A stretch of DNA of 64,000 bases from Chitinilyticum aquatile DSM 21506. Lineage in GTDB: Bacteria; Pseudomonadota; Gammaproteobacteria; Burkholderiales; Chitinibacteraceae. The stretch lies in assembly GCF_000430805.1 (NCBI RefSeq), contig NZ_KE387260.1:236460-300459 (forward strand), written 5' to 3'. The notes below the pieces were generated by a model. It had not been told where the DNA came from. It did no database searches and saw only the letters and a program-made list of their open reading frames with translations. A program made the translations under genes and the position numbers. Shown here in pieces: positions 28,518-36,844 of this stretch. Each line of letters begins with the position of its first letter. The stretch's first letter is position 1.

Positions 28518-29060
28518 ATGCTTATCTCCCGCACATTGCAGCAAGGCTTCACCCTGATCGAGTTGATGATGGTGGTTGCCATCATTGGCATCCTCGCCAG
28601 CGCAGCTCTACCCGCCTATCAGGATTACATCGTGCGCGCAAGAATCAGTGAGGGACTCATACAGGCCACCGAAGCCCGTTTGGCAGTCAATGAAGCTGCG
28701 TCACTGATGGATCTGCTGACCATCGCCAACACATGGAACGCCCGGCAGACCAATACGGGGAGCACATCAAAATATGTGGATACCGTGCTCATCCACACAG
28801 GAAATGGTGAAATCCTCATCACTTATCACGCAGCCACTGTCGGCCTGCCTGGAACTTCAAATACATTGCGGCTGAAACCCTATATCCGCACCGCTGCCGG
28901 TTTTATACCGCTGGATACCGCCATGAACAACGGGCAGACCGGCAGCATTGACTGGGCCTGCGCGTCAGCCAGTCACCTGCTTGCCAGCGCGCGCGGCATG
29001 GCGACCAGCCTTACCCCCGCCACACTACCCGCCCGTTACACTCCGGCCGAATGCCGCTGA
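28518..29060 (+). CDS. Second type IV pilin, tandem paralogue
   Basis: A 180-residue prepilin with its own 10-residue leader ([10 protein letters not shown]) before [18 protein letters not shown]. It resembles the first pilin along its length: both contain [25 protein letters not shown] and end YAPAECR or YTPAECR. It differs strongly in the middle (exposed) region. The ATG at 28518 has GGAG 7 nt upstream; a longer frame from 28488 would start inside the terminator stem and is rejected. Expression must come from read-through of that terminator or an unrecognised promoter. Confidence 0.93.
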   Translation: MLISRTLQQGFTLIELMMVVAIIGILASAALPAYQDYIVRARISEGLIQATEARLAVNEAASLMDLLTIANTWNARQTNTGSTSKYVDTVLIHTGNGEILITYHAATVGLPGTSNTLRLKPYIRTAAGFIPLDTAMNNGQTGSIDWACASASHLLASARGMATSLTPATLPARYTPAECR

Positions 29061-29253
29061 CCATACGCACCGCAAAGCTGCGTAACTAGAGTGGATCGCT
29101 TCGCTTGTCTGCACCGCAGATCTGTCAATTACTTATACGAAGCGCACCGTTCGTACTAACGTCGCAGTCCAAACCTACATATCTGCGAAGGTCTTATCAG
29201 TGCAATAATTCCATGCGTTACAATTGATCCGCCATTTTCCTCGTCACGGCATC

Positions 29254-29991
29254 ATGAAAAAACGTCTGTACTTTGCCGCCCGCTATGCAGCCGGGCATCT
29301 GCTAGTTTCCCTGCTGATCGCGGGTCTTGCCGCAGCGCTGGTTTTTCTGCTGTGGTATCCATCTCCAATGGCCGCATTGCTCAATGTCGCTCATATTTAC
29401 AGCATCCTGCTGGTGGTGGATGCCTGTTGCGGCCCATTGCTTACACTGATTCTGGCTGCGCCTGGCAAGCCGCGCCGAGAATTGATTTCGGACTTGAGCT
29501 TGGTCGGGCTGATCCAACTGGCGGCACTTGGCTATGGCCTCTATACCCTGGAAACCGCCCGACCGGTGGCCTTGGTCTTCGAACAGGATCGCCTCGTCAT
29601 CGTCGCCAAAAATGAGCTCTACACCGGCGACTGCAAAGACATGTGCCCGCCAGCACCCGGGCTTTGGGGTACAAGCTGGCATATTGCCAACACAAAAACC
29701 AGCCTCGATAGCATTGATTTGTCACTGCAGGGCGTATCACCGGCCATGCGTCCGGTGACATGGCAGAAGTGGGACTGGAAATCTCCGGCGATTCAAATCC
29801 GCCTGCAAGGTCTGTCGGCACTATCCAAGCCAAGTCATGACAAATTGCTCGCCTTGAAAGGCGCCACTTATGCCAGCCGGCAAGACCTCTATTATCTCCC
29901 TTTAGTCTCTTCAAAAACGCTGGACTGGATTGCCGTTTTTGATAAACAAGGTCGCTGGCTGGATTCTCTGCCGGTTGACGGCTTTCATTAA
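29254..29991 (+). CDS. tfpZ: TfpX/TfpZ-family type IV pilin accessory protein
   Basis: A 245-residue inner-membrane protein with about four N-terminal helices (residues 18-110) and a periplasmic C-terminal domain containing Cys residues (GDCKDMCPP). FLLWYPSPMAALLNVAHIYSILLVVDACCGPLLTLI is characteristic of TfpX/TfpZ/FimB-type accessory proteins, which lie next to pilin genes and aid surface expression of particular pilin types. The ATG at 29254 is chosen; a TTG at 29224 would add 10 residues. Its position after two pilins fits. Confidence 0.85.
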   Translation: MKKRLYFAARYAAGHLLVSLLIAGLAAALVFLLWYPSPMAALLNVAHIYSILLVVDACCGPLLTLILAAPGKPRRELISDLSLVGLIQLAALGYGLYTLETARPVALVFEQDRLVIVAKNELYTGDCKDMCPPAPGLWGTSWHIANTKTSLDSIDLSLQGVSPAMRPVTWQKWDWKSPAIQIRLQGLSALSKPSHDKLLALKGATYASRQDLYYLPLVSSKTLDWIAVFDKQGRWLDSLPVDGFH

Positions 29992-30013
29992 TCTAATCTC
30001 ACCGAGAGTAAAA

Positions 30014-31696
30014 TCAAGATCCCACGCCGTATTTCTTCCTGGTTTTCCGGCAAATTTCCGCCAGCTGCAACCCTCGCCCATGCGCAGGGTTCAGCTGACG
30101 CACCTTCTCCAGCAACTGCTCGGCCCGCTCCATATAACTGACATGCCAGCCATTCTGGTTCACATAGGCCAGCAGCGCGTTAATGGCGTTGAATAGCACT
30201 TGGAGGTTGGCCGGCATATCGCTCACCGCACGCAGGAACAACTCAGCGGCAGCGGCCAGGTCGCCAGCCTGGGCAAGCTGGACAGCTTCATTATTCAGAC
30301 CGACGATATTGGACGTAACGGCTTCGATCAGGTCATCCGCTTCGTTTTCGCGCCCTGCCGCCTGATACAGCGCCTTCACCTGTCCGGCTAGCCCCAGATC
30401 ATCATGATGGTTGCGTAGCAATTGCTGCATCAGCACTGTAGCGGCACCTTCTTGCTTCATGGCAAAGCAGCTGCGGGCAATACACATCCCCAGCGCGGCT
30501 GCAGGCGGTTCATCCAAGGCATTCAGAGCGGCAAGCGCTGCGGAAATTTTCTTTTCTGCTGCGGCATGATCGCCCTGCCGGCGCAGGATATCGGCCTCCT
30601 GCAGTTCTGCCATGATGCCCACCTGCGGTTGACGGAACTGCTTGCGAACCTCCGCCAGAATTTTCCTCGCCTCGCCGATTTCACCCTGCCCAATCAGCAC
30701 CTCGGCCAGCCGCCCGTGATCAGCGGGGTCGCGCCAGAACGAATAGCGCGACAAGGCAACAGTCTCCTGCAGCGCCACTTGTGCCGTCGCCAGATCACCA
30801 CTGCGCCATGCCACATCGCCCAGCTCGCGTTGACGCGCCACGACATAGGGCGAGCGCTGCACGGCCTGATCAAGGGTTCCACGCGCACCAGCGAGGTCAC
30901 CCTGCGCCTGCTTCACCCTGGCCAGCCAGTCGTAGGCATCCAGAACCAGTTCATGCTCGCTAATCACGCCCTGGAACAATTGTCCGGCCTCATCCAGCTT
31001 GCGCAGCTCGAATAATGACTTGCCTAGCGCCATCTTCGCCCAGGGAACATCCTGCCGGGTCAGCAGGGTGCGGCACAAATCCCGTACACCGGCCCAGTCG
31101 GAAATCCGCAGCATCAGGTGCGTCTTCATGCGCACGAATTCCAGCATGTCCGGGCCGCCAAGCTTGATTTCCTGGTTGCACAGGCGGATTGCATATAGAA
31201 AGTCATGCCTGAGGATGGCACTGTCGATCGGCTGGAAACGGCGCTTGCGGTGCAAGGCACGCTGCAGGCGGGCGAAGAGCGCATCGCCAGTAAAGGGCTT
31301 GAGCACGATGGCGTCAGGCACCAGCTCTGCGGCCCCCAGTACTTTCTGGGCGCGCCGCTCGCCGGTAATGATCAGAAACGCACACGACGCTTTCAGCATT
31401 TCGTGCCGGCGCAGTTCATCGAACAGGAATAAGCCATCAAAGCCGTGCCCGAGATCATATTCGCACAGAATCACGTCATATTCGGTGCGCTTGATCAGCG
31501 CCAGTGCATCGCTGGAACGGCTGGCATGCTCGAGCTGGCGCACGCCGAACTGCCCCAGCGTCATCCCCATGGTGGTGCGCATGTCGGCAACCGGGTCGAT
31601 CACCAGAAATTTCAGCGCAGCCAGATCATCCGGATCACCGACTGCGGCATCCAGATAGGGTGGCGAGGAAAACGAATAGGGGCGCACGGTATTCAT
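30014..31696 (-). CDS. Response regulator receiver-TPR protein
   Basis: A 560-residue protein. The N-terminal receiver domain (about residues 28-145) has FLVIDPVADMR, the likely phospho-Asp in VILCEYDLGHGFDG, and VLKPFTGDALF with the conserved Lys. The rest is a helical repeat array with at least two clear tetratricopeptide-like segments (LDAYDWLARVKQAQGDLAGARGTL, ADILRRQGDHAAAEKKI). There is no output DNA-binding or enzymatic domain, so the TPR region probably mediates protein output. Its location beside the pilus cluster may be meaningful but is not proof. A response regulator with similar N-terminal wording begins at 63762. Confidence 0.88.
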   Translation of the reverse strand: MNTVRPYSFSSPPYLDAAVGDPDDLAALKFLVIDPVADMRTTMGMTLGQFGVRQLEHASRSSDALALIKRTEYDVILCEYDLGHGFDGLFLFDELRRHEMLKASCAFLIITGERRAQKVLGAAELVPDAIVLKPFTGDALFARLQRALHRKRRFQPIDSAILRHDFLYAIRLCNQEIKLGGPDMLEFVRMKTHLMLRISDWAGVRDLCRTLLTRQDVPWAKMALGKSLFELRKLDEAGQLFQGVISEHELVLDAYDWLARVKQAQGDLAGARGTLDQAVQRSPYVVARQRELGDVAWRSGDLATAQVALQETVALSRYSFWRDPADHGRLAEVLIGQGEIGEARKILAEVRKQFRQPQVGIMAELQEADILRRQGDHAAAEKKISAALAALNALDEPPAAALGMCIARSCFAMKQEGAATVLMQQLLRNHHDDLGLAGQVKALYQAAGRENEADDLIEAVTSNIVGLNNEAVQLAQAGDLAAAAELFLRAVSDMPANLQVLFNAINALLAYVNQNGWHVSYMERAEQLLEKVRQLNPAHGRGLQLAEICRKTRKKYGVGS

Positions 31697-31781
31697 GACT
31701 GCAGTGTAGCGTGCGCTCCCATGCAGGCAAACCGTTACGCCGGTCGCAGTGGCAAAGCGCCACAGGCGCCGGGCCTCGGGA

Positions 31782-32606
31782 TCAGATGCTCCAGTTCACA
31801 AGACCGGAATAAGCGGTGACCAGTACGATCAGGCCGAAAGCGATCCGGTACCAGGCAAACGCGATGAAGGTATGCGTGGACACAAAGCGGATCAGCGCCC
31901 GGATGGCCAGAAAAGCAAATACGAAGGAGGCAACAAAGCCAACGGCAAAAACCGGAACGTCGCCGGCATCCAGCACATGACGGTGCTTGTAGAGGCTATA
32001 GAGCGAGGCCGCGCCCAGTGTCGGCACGCCCAGGAAGAAGGAAAACTCGGTTGCGGCCTTGCGCGACAAGCCGAGGAACAAGCCACCGATGATGGTCGCC
32101 CCCGAGCGGCTGGTGCCCGGAATCAGCGCCAGACACTGGGCAAGGCCAACCTTGAGCGCGTCCATGAGACTCAAGTCATCGACCGTCTCCACTTTCACCT
32201 GATGCTGCCGCTTCTCGGCCCACAGAATGACCAGCCCGCCCACGATGAAGGCCAGTGCCACCGGCACCGGCTTGAAGAGGTGCATCTTGATCGCCTCGGA
32301 AAACAGCTTGCCGAGAATTGCCGCCGGGATAAAGGCAATCAGCACGCCCAAAAGCAGATTGCGTTCGCTGCCCGCGTGACGGGCGCCGCTCAGCGTTGTA
32401 GCGATCTTGCGGCGGTATTCCCAGACCACCGCCAGCATGGCGCCGAGCTGGATGAAAATCTCGAATACATCGCGTTTTTCCTTGCTCAAGAAACCCAGCA
32501 GATCACCGGTAAGAATCAGGTGGCCGGTACTCGAAATCGGAAGGAATTCGGTAATCCCTTCGACAATCCCCATGACCAGGGCCTTGAACAGCAGTACGAA
32601 TTCCAT
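31782..32606 (-). CDS. uppP: Undecaprenyl-diphosphatase
   Basis: UppP/BacA (274 residues) dephosphorylates undecaprenyl pyrophosphate at the inner membrane to recycle the lipid carrier of peptidoglycan synthesis; excess confers bacitracin resistance. The two signature motifs are [20 protein letters not shown] near the N-terminus and [10 protein letters not shown] in the middle, within a multi-pass protein. The ATG at 32606 ([10 protein letters not shown]) gives the standard start; the GTG at 32615 is less likely. Confidence 0.96.
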   Translation of the reverse strand: MEFVLLFKALVMGIVEGITEFLPISSTGHLILTGDLLGFLSKEKRDVFEIFIQLGAMLAVVWEYRRKIATTLSGARHAGSERNLLLGVLIAFIPAAILGKLFSEAIKMHLFKPVPVALAFIVGGLVILWAEKRQHQVKVETVDDLSLMDALKVGLAQCLALIPGTSRSGATIIGGLFLGLSRKAATEFSFFLGVPTLGAASLYSLYKHRHVLDAGDVPVFAVGFVASFVFAFLAIRALIRFVSTHTFIAFAWYRIAFGLIVLVTAYSGLVNWSI

Positions 32607-32699
32607 GAACGACACTCGCTTAGGCAGTTTAGCGCGCGATTATACGCAGCCCATCCCGTTTGGGGGCAAGCAGCCTGGCAAGGAGCCATGAACGATAAT

Positions 32700-32843
32700 T
32701 AAGCATGGCGTGGGAACCATCGGCGGTGAGGCCTGTCATACGGGAGGTATGGAGCAGCGTGCTGCTTCATCAGGCAATTGCAAAGTGCATATTGCTCATC
32801 TCCTCCCTGATTGACGGGCACCTGATTCGGGTGCCCGCTTTTT
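32700..32843 (+). ncRNA. Candidate small RNA with orphan terminator and anti-Shine-Dalgarno tract
   Basis: No ORF occupies this gap between uppP and cutC, whose upstream and downstream ends respectively flank it on the other strand, yet a plus-strand intrinsic terminator closes it at 32815-32843. Upstream, AGCAGC/GCTGCT forms a small hairpin (about 32753-32766), GGGAGG (32742-32747) can pair with CCTCCC (about 32802-32807), and ATCAGG can pair with CCTGAT. The pyrimidine tract CATCTCCTCCCT would be an anti-Shine-Dalgarno sequence. GATAAT at 32694-32699 is a possible -10 box, but no good -35 is seen. Start and existence are inferred. Confidence 0.45.
32815..32843 (+). terminator. Orphan intrinsic terminator (plus strand)
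   Basis: CGGGCACC and GGTGCCCG form an 8-bp stem around TGATTCG, followed by CTTTTTTA. No plus-strand gene ends here. Confidence 0.85.
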
Positions 32844-32867
32844 TATACTCAAACAGTGTGCGTCGCA

Positions 32868-32926
32868 ATACATTAGCCGGTATTGCCATACAGCCATTCA
32901 AGCAAAATGCTTGCGATCACATACCC
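32868..32926 (+). repeat. PR53 palindromic element overlapping the end of cutC
   Basis: Left end CGGTATTGCC, inner AGCCATT / AATGCTT, right end ATACCC (32921-32926), and ATACAT at 32868, exactly 53 nt before the right hexamer. On the minus strand the right end supplies the last Gly and Met codons' bases and the TGA stop of cutC. Confidence 0.9.
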
Positions 32927-33687
32927 ATCAAGCTCGCATAGCCTTCCTGCGCCTGCTGCACCAGCTCACGCACCAGATCGACCTGCGTTTCAACCAGCGC
33001 ATATTCATCCTGCCCCGGAATACCCATGTGCACGGCCGGATTGTGGTACCGCATGCCACTGGGAAACGGAGCCCGGGCCGAGCTGTGAAATTCGCGGCAA
33101 CCGGTCTGGCGCGCCAGTTCGGCAATATTCCCGCCCCGTACCCCGGCGCCAGGCATCACGACCAGACGCTCGCCCGCCTGCTGCTGGAGTGCTCGCAGCA
33201 AGCCGGCACCTTCCAGCGCCGTTGCCGCCTGACCGCTGGAGAGCAGGCGATTGCAGCCACAGGCAATCACATCCTCCAGCGCCTGCTCCGGCAAGCGCGC
33301 CACATCAAAGGCGCGGTGAAACGTGACCTGCATCGGCGCAGCCAGCTCGACCAGCCGCTTGCACCGCGCCACATCGACATCACCATCGGCAGTCAGAATG
33401 CCGATCACCACCCCATCAACCCCCAGTTTCCTGCAGGCGAGCACGTCGCGCTCCATCACCTCGAATTCCAGATCGGTGTAGAGAAAATCGCCACCACGCG
33501 GGCGAATGATGACATTGAAACCGATCCAGAGGCGATCACGGGCCACGGCGATCTGGCCATGACTCGGGGTGGTGCCACCTTCCAGCAGGTTGTCGCAGAA
33601 TTCGACACGGCCTGCGCCACCTTCCTGCGCAGCAAGGCAGGACGCCACCGAGCCGGCACAGATTTCCAGCAATACTCCATCAGTCAT
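32917..33687 (-). CDS. cutC: CutC-family protein (copper homeostasis CutC/PF03932)
   Basis: A 256-residue TIM-barrel protein. LEICAGSVASCLAAQEGGAGRVEFCDNL at the N-terminus, PRGGDFLYTDLE, ADGDVDVARCKRLVELA and HSSARAP are typical CutC segments. The protein was linked to copper homeostasis, but that role has been questioned and its reaction is unknown. It seems complete; the final residues and stop codon overlap a PR53 element, so the natural C-terminus may have been altered by it. Confidence 0.92.
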   Translation of the reverse strand: MTDGVLLEICAGSVASCLAAQEGGAGRVEFCDNLLEGGTTPSHGQIAVARDRLWIGFNVIIRPRGGDFLYTDLEFEVMERDVLACRKLGVDGVVIGILTADGDVDVARCKRLVELAAPMQVTFHRAFDVARLPEQALEDVIACGCNRLLSSGQAATALEGAGLLRALQQQAGERLVVMPGAGVRGGNIAELARQTGCREFHSSARAPFPSGMRYHNPAVHMGIPGQDEYALVETQVDLVRELVQQAQEGYASLMGM

Positions 33688-33753
33688 GTTGTTCTCCGGA
33701 TTGAATCACAGCGGTTGTAGCGCATGCGGCGCACGGATGCACGGTAGAAATGC

Positions 33754-33781
33754 ACAACGCCGCGCGACTGCGCGGCGTTGT
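33754..33781. terminator. Hairpin between dynamin-like gene and cutC
   Basis: A 12-bp perfect stem, ACAACGCCGCGC / GCGCGGCGTTGT, around GACT. It lies downstream of the minus-strand dynamin-like gene. The T-tract on the minus strand is poor, so termination is likely but not certain. Confidence 0.6.
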
Positions 33782-33800
33782 CGGCTGGCTTCACAGCATC

Positions 33801-35807
33801 TCAGGCAGCTTTTGACTGCGAGAAGTCGCGAATTTCTGCATTCAGCGTGCTGTAGATGCCGCGCAACTGCGCATCGATGCTGTGCAGTTGTTCGTCGAGC
33901 TGGGCGCTGAATTCGTTGAGTTCCTTGATGCGATCTTCCAGCGTATCGGTGGCCTTGTGGATGCGCTTGATGCTTTCCAGACGGCGGCGCAGTTGCAGCT
34001 GATGCTCGCGCACCTGTGTTTCCATCGGTGCCATCACGGCCTTCAGCCAGTTTTCCACGTCGCGATTGGCCACATCGAACACATAGATCACACGGCTGGC
34101 GATGGTTTCGAAGAACTTGCGCGTCAGACGCCCCTGGCTGGTGGTCAGGATGTTGCCGACGGTATTGAAATGCTCACGGAAGGAGCGCTCAAGCCGCGCC
34201 AGTTCCTTGTGGTATTTCAGCGTGGAAAACGGCGGCGGCGTCACCTGGCCAAGGCCGTGTTCTTCGCTGAACTTCTTGTACATCGCAGCCATCATCGCCT
34301 GGATTTCGGCCACCTGTTCGGCCGACTTGGCGATCGAGGCATTCACATCAAGGAAGAAACGGTCCATCGTATTGCGCAGGCCGCCTTCGCCAAAGGAGAA
34401 GATGCTGCGCTCCATCTGCGTGCGGATGCGGGTAATTTCGTTCTTCAGCGCATCCTTGCCCAGCAGCGAATACAGCTTGTTGGTCTGCTGGCTGAACACG
34501 CTGCGCAAGGCCTGGAAGCGCACGAGGCCCTGTTCGAAGTGCTTCTTGTCTTCCTGCACCTTGTCCATCATCTGCAGGATGACATCCTGGTTCTTGCCCC
34601 TGAGGCCGGTCAGCTCGGTGAGTTGCTCGTTCACGCCCTCCTGGCGGGTGTTGAGAATCGAGCGGATCGCCAGCACGATGTCCTCGACCTCGCCTTGCGT
34701 GGCATCGCGGACAATGTCCTGCTTGCCCGGCAGCAGATCATCCGACAGGGCGCGCTCAAGGTGGGCAAGCTGGCTCTTCGCCAGCAGTGCGTCATCCTGC
34801 TGCACCTTGGCCACCAGCGCTTTCTGCGCCGATACCGGGAACACCTGCTGCGGCGTGACGTTCAGCAATTCGGAGGTGGTGCGGATCTGCTTGTCGAGTT
34901 CGGCCTGGACTTCGGCCTCGGTTTTCAGCGGATCCCACAGGCCATCGATCTTGTTGAGCACCACGAGGCGGCCATGACGATTACCCTGTCCGCGGGCGAT
35001 GTGATTGCGCCAGACGTCGATGTCGCTCTTGGTCACACCAGTGTCGGCGGCAAGAATGAAAAGGATCGCGTGAGCATTCGGCAGCAGATTCAGCGTCAGC
35101 TCCGGCTCTGTACCGATGGCATTCAAGCCCGGGGTGTCTAGGATGACGAGCCCCTGTTCGAGCAGGGGATGCGGGAAATTGATCACGGCATGGCGCCAGC
35201 ACGGGATTTCGACCTTGCCTTCCGCGTCGACCGTGATGACCTGATCAGGGTCATTTTCATCAAAGAGGCCGTACTGCTTGGCGGTATCGACACTGACTCG
35301 GCAGGTGGCACCAATCTCCCGGAACGCCTCCAGCAAGGCTTCCGGGCTGTCCAGATCCAGCTCGATGGTGTGCCACTCATCGCGGTAGCGGCGATATTCC
35401 TGCGTCGTGACATTGCCGGCGCGGGTTTCGATCGGCAGCAGCTGGATGGACGGGGTCTTGTCGGCGTCGTACAGCAGTTCGGTCGGACACATCGTCGTGC
35501 GACCTGCAGACGACGGCAGAATGCGCTGACCATAATGCGCGAAGAAAATGGCGTTGATCAGCTCGGACTTGCCACGCGAGAACTCGGCGACAAAGGCAAT
35601 ATTCAGCTTGTCTTCGCGCAGCTTCTCGGTCAGCGCCCTGATGCGCAGATCGGTCTGCGCATCGTTGAGATCCTGCTCGGCCAGCCAGCGTTGCAGTTGT
35701 GCAATTTGCTGGGTGAGATGAGCGCGCCAGGCGCTGTAGGCCTGGAAATCGGCCACCATGTAATCATTGGCGGCAATACTGTCCTGATGCAGATAATCGG
35801 TGCTCAT
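33801..35807 (-). CDS. Bacterial dynamin-like GTPase
   Basis: A 668-residue large GTPase. The P-loop EFSRGKSELINA (Gly-Lys-Ser at 79-81), a switch Thr in SSAGRTTMCPTE, DTPGLNAIG (about 223) and NKIDGLWD (about 284) are the G1-G4 motifs; the rest is long helical sequence consistent with the stalk and coiled-coil neck of dynamin-family proteins. No obvious transmembrane paddle is present. Proposed roles of bacterial dynamin-like proteins include membrane remodelling and resistance to envelope damage or phage; none can be chosen from context. It is a single gene between mutM and cutC. The ATG at 35807 is plausible. Confidence 0.85.
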   Translation of the reverse strand: MSTDYLHQDSIAANDYMVADFQAYSAWRAHLTQQIAQLQRWLAEQDLNDAQTDLRIRALTEKLREDKLNIAFVAEFSRGKSELINAIFFAHYGQRILPSSAGRTTMCPTELLYDADKTPSIQLLPIETRAGNVTTQEYRRYRDEWHTIELDLDSPEALLEAFREIGATCRVSVDTAKQYGLFDENDPDQVITVDAEGKVEIPCWRHAVINFPHPLLEQGLVILDTPGLNAIGTEPELTLNLLPNAHAILFILAADTGVTKSDIDVWRNHIARGQGNRHGRLVVLNKIDGLWDPLKTEAEVQAELDKQIRTTSELLNVTPQQVFPVSAQKALVAKVQQDDALLAKSQLAHLERALSDDLLPGKQDIVRDATQGEVEDIVLAIRSILNTRQEGVNEQLTELTGLRGKNQDVILQMMDKVQEDKKHFEQGLVRFQALRSVFSQQTNKLYSLLGKDALKNEITRIRTQMERSIFSFGEGGLRNTMDRFFLDVNASIAKSAEQVAEIQAMMAAMYKKFSEEHGLGQVTPPPFSTLKYHKELARLERSFREHFNTVGNILTTSQGRLTRKFFETIASRVIYVFDVANRDVENWLKAVMAPMETQVREHQLQLRRRLESIKRIHKATDTLEDRIKELNEFSAQLDEQLHSIDAQLRGIYSTLNAEIRDFSQSKAA

Positions 35808-35918
35808 GTCACCCCCGGTCCCGGAATATGTTCTTGATTGTTCTATCTGATTTTGCGTGCTAAATCGCGCAGCGGCAACTTTGTCCGCCCGATCGCCATA
35901 CGTACTGTATTTTACACA

Positions 35919-36737
35919 TCAATTCGGCTGGCATTTCGGGCAAAAGCAGCTCGCCCGCTGCCCCAGCCGGATCTGCTGCATGGGCGTGCCGCAAACGCGG
36001 CAAGGCAGTCCCTCCCGGCCATACGCAAAGCAATTGAGCATGAAATAACCAGCCTTGCCATCTGTATCCACATAATCGCGCAAGGTGCTGCCACCCGCAG
36101 TGATGGCCTCCGTCAGCACGGCCTTGATTGCTTCGACCAGTACGGCGATTTCCCTGGCCGCAAGTAATCCGGCCGGACGCAGGGGATGAATTCCGGCGCG
36201 GAACAGACTCTCGGCCGCATAGATATTACCGACACCAACCACATGGTGATTGTCCATGATCAGCGATTTGATCGCGGTCTTGCGCCCAGCACAGCATTTA
36301 GCCAGCCAGTCCGGCGAAAACTGGCCGGAAAGCGGCTCGGGGCCTAGCTCTGCCAGCAGCGGATGCGCTTGCCCGTCAGCTTCGGCCCACAGCCAGGCGC
36401 CGAAGCGGCGTGGATCCCGATATCGCAGCCTCATGCCGTTATCCAGTACAAGATCAATGTGCTCATGCTTCTCCGGCGGAAAGGGCTGGCTCAAGGCCCG
36501 CAAACTGCCCGACATGCCCAGATGAACCAGCAGAACTCCGCTATCGAACTCGAACAGCAAATACTTGGCGCGCCGGCTGACACGGCGGATGACCTGTCCC
36601 GCAACCCGCTCACCCAGTTCTTCCGGCACAGGCCAGCGCAGGCGCGAATTACGGACAATCAGCTCCTTGACCGCAGCTCCGGCCACATGCCCCGCAATTC
36701 CGCGACGAGTGGTTTCAACTTCGGGTAATTCAGGCAC
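35919..36737 (-). CDS. mutM: Formamidopyrimidine-DNA glycosylase (GTG start)
   Basis: Fpg/MutM (272 residues) excises 8-oxoguanine and formamidopyrimidines by base excision repair. The catalytic nucleophile is the proline exposed after Met removal, so the chain must start Met-Pro-Glu-Leu-Pro. This fixes the start at GTG 36737, not at the in-frame ATG two codons earlier, which would begin Met-Pro-Val-Pro. GGAG also lies 9 nt before the GTG but only 3 nt before the ATG. The zinc finger is complete at the C-terminus: CRVCG, then CFCPKCQ. The gene is divergent from the TPR gene at 36845. Confidence 0.95.
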   Translation of the reverse strand: MPELPEVETTRRGIAGHVAGAAVKELIVRNSRLRWPVPEELGERVAGQVIRRVSRRAKYLLFEFDSGVLLVHLGMSGSLRALSQPFPPEKHEHIDLVLDNGMRLRYRDPRRFGAWLWAEADGQAHPLLAELGPEPLSGQFSPDWLAKCCAGRKTAIKSLIMDNHHVVGVGNIYAAESLFRAGIHPLRPAGLLAAREIAVLVEAIKAVLTEAITAGGSTLRDYVDTDGKAGYFMLNCFAYGREGLPCRVCGTPMQQIRLGQRASCFCPKCQPN

Positions 36738-36844
36738 CGGCATGCTCTCCGCAGACGTAGAATGGAAAGTAAATTGTGGCAATCACTTGGACTTTGCCGC
36801 CAGTTTACCTAATATCGCCATTCCATCCTGCCCGGACTGAATTC

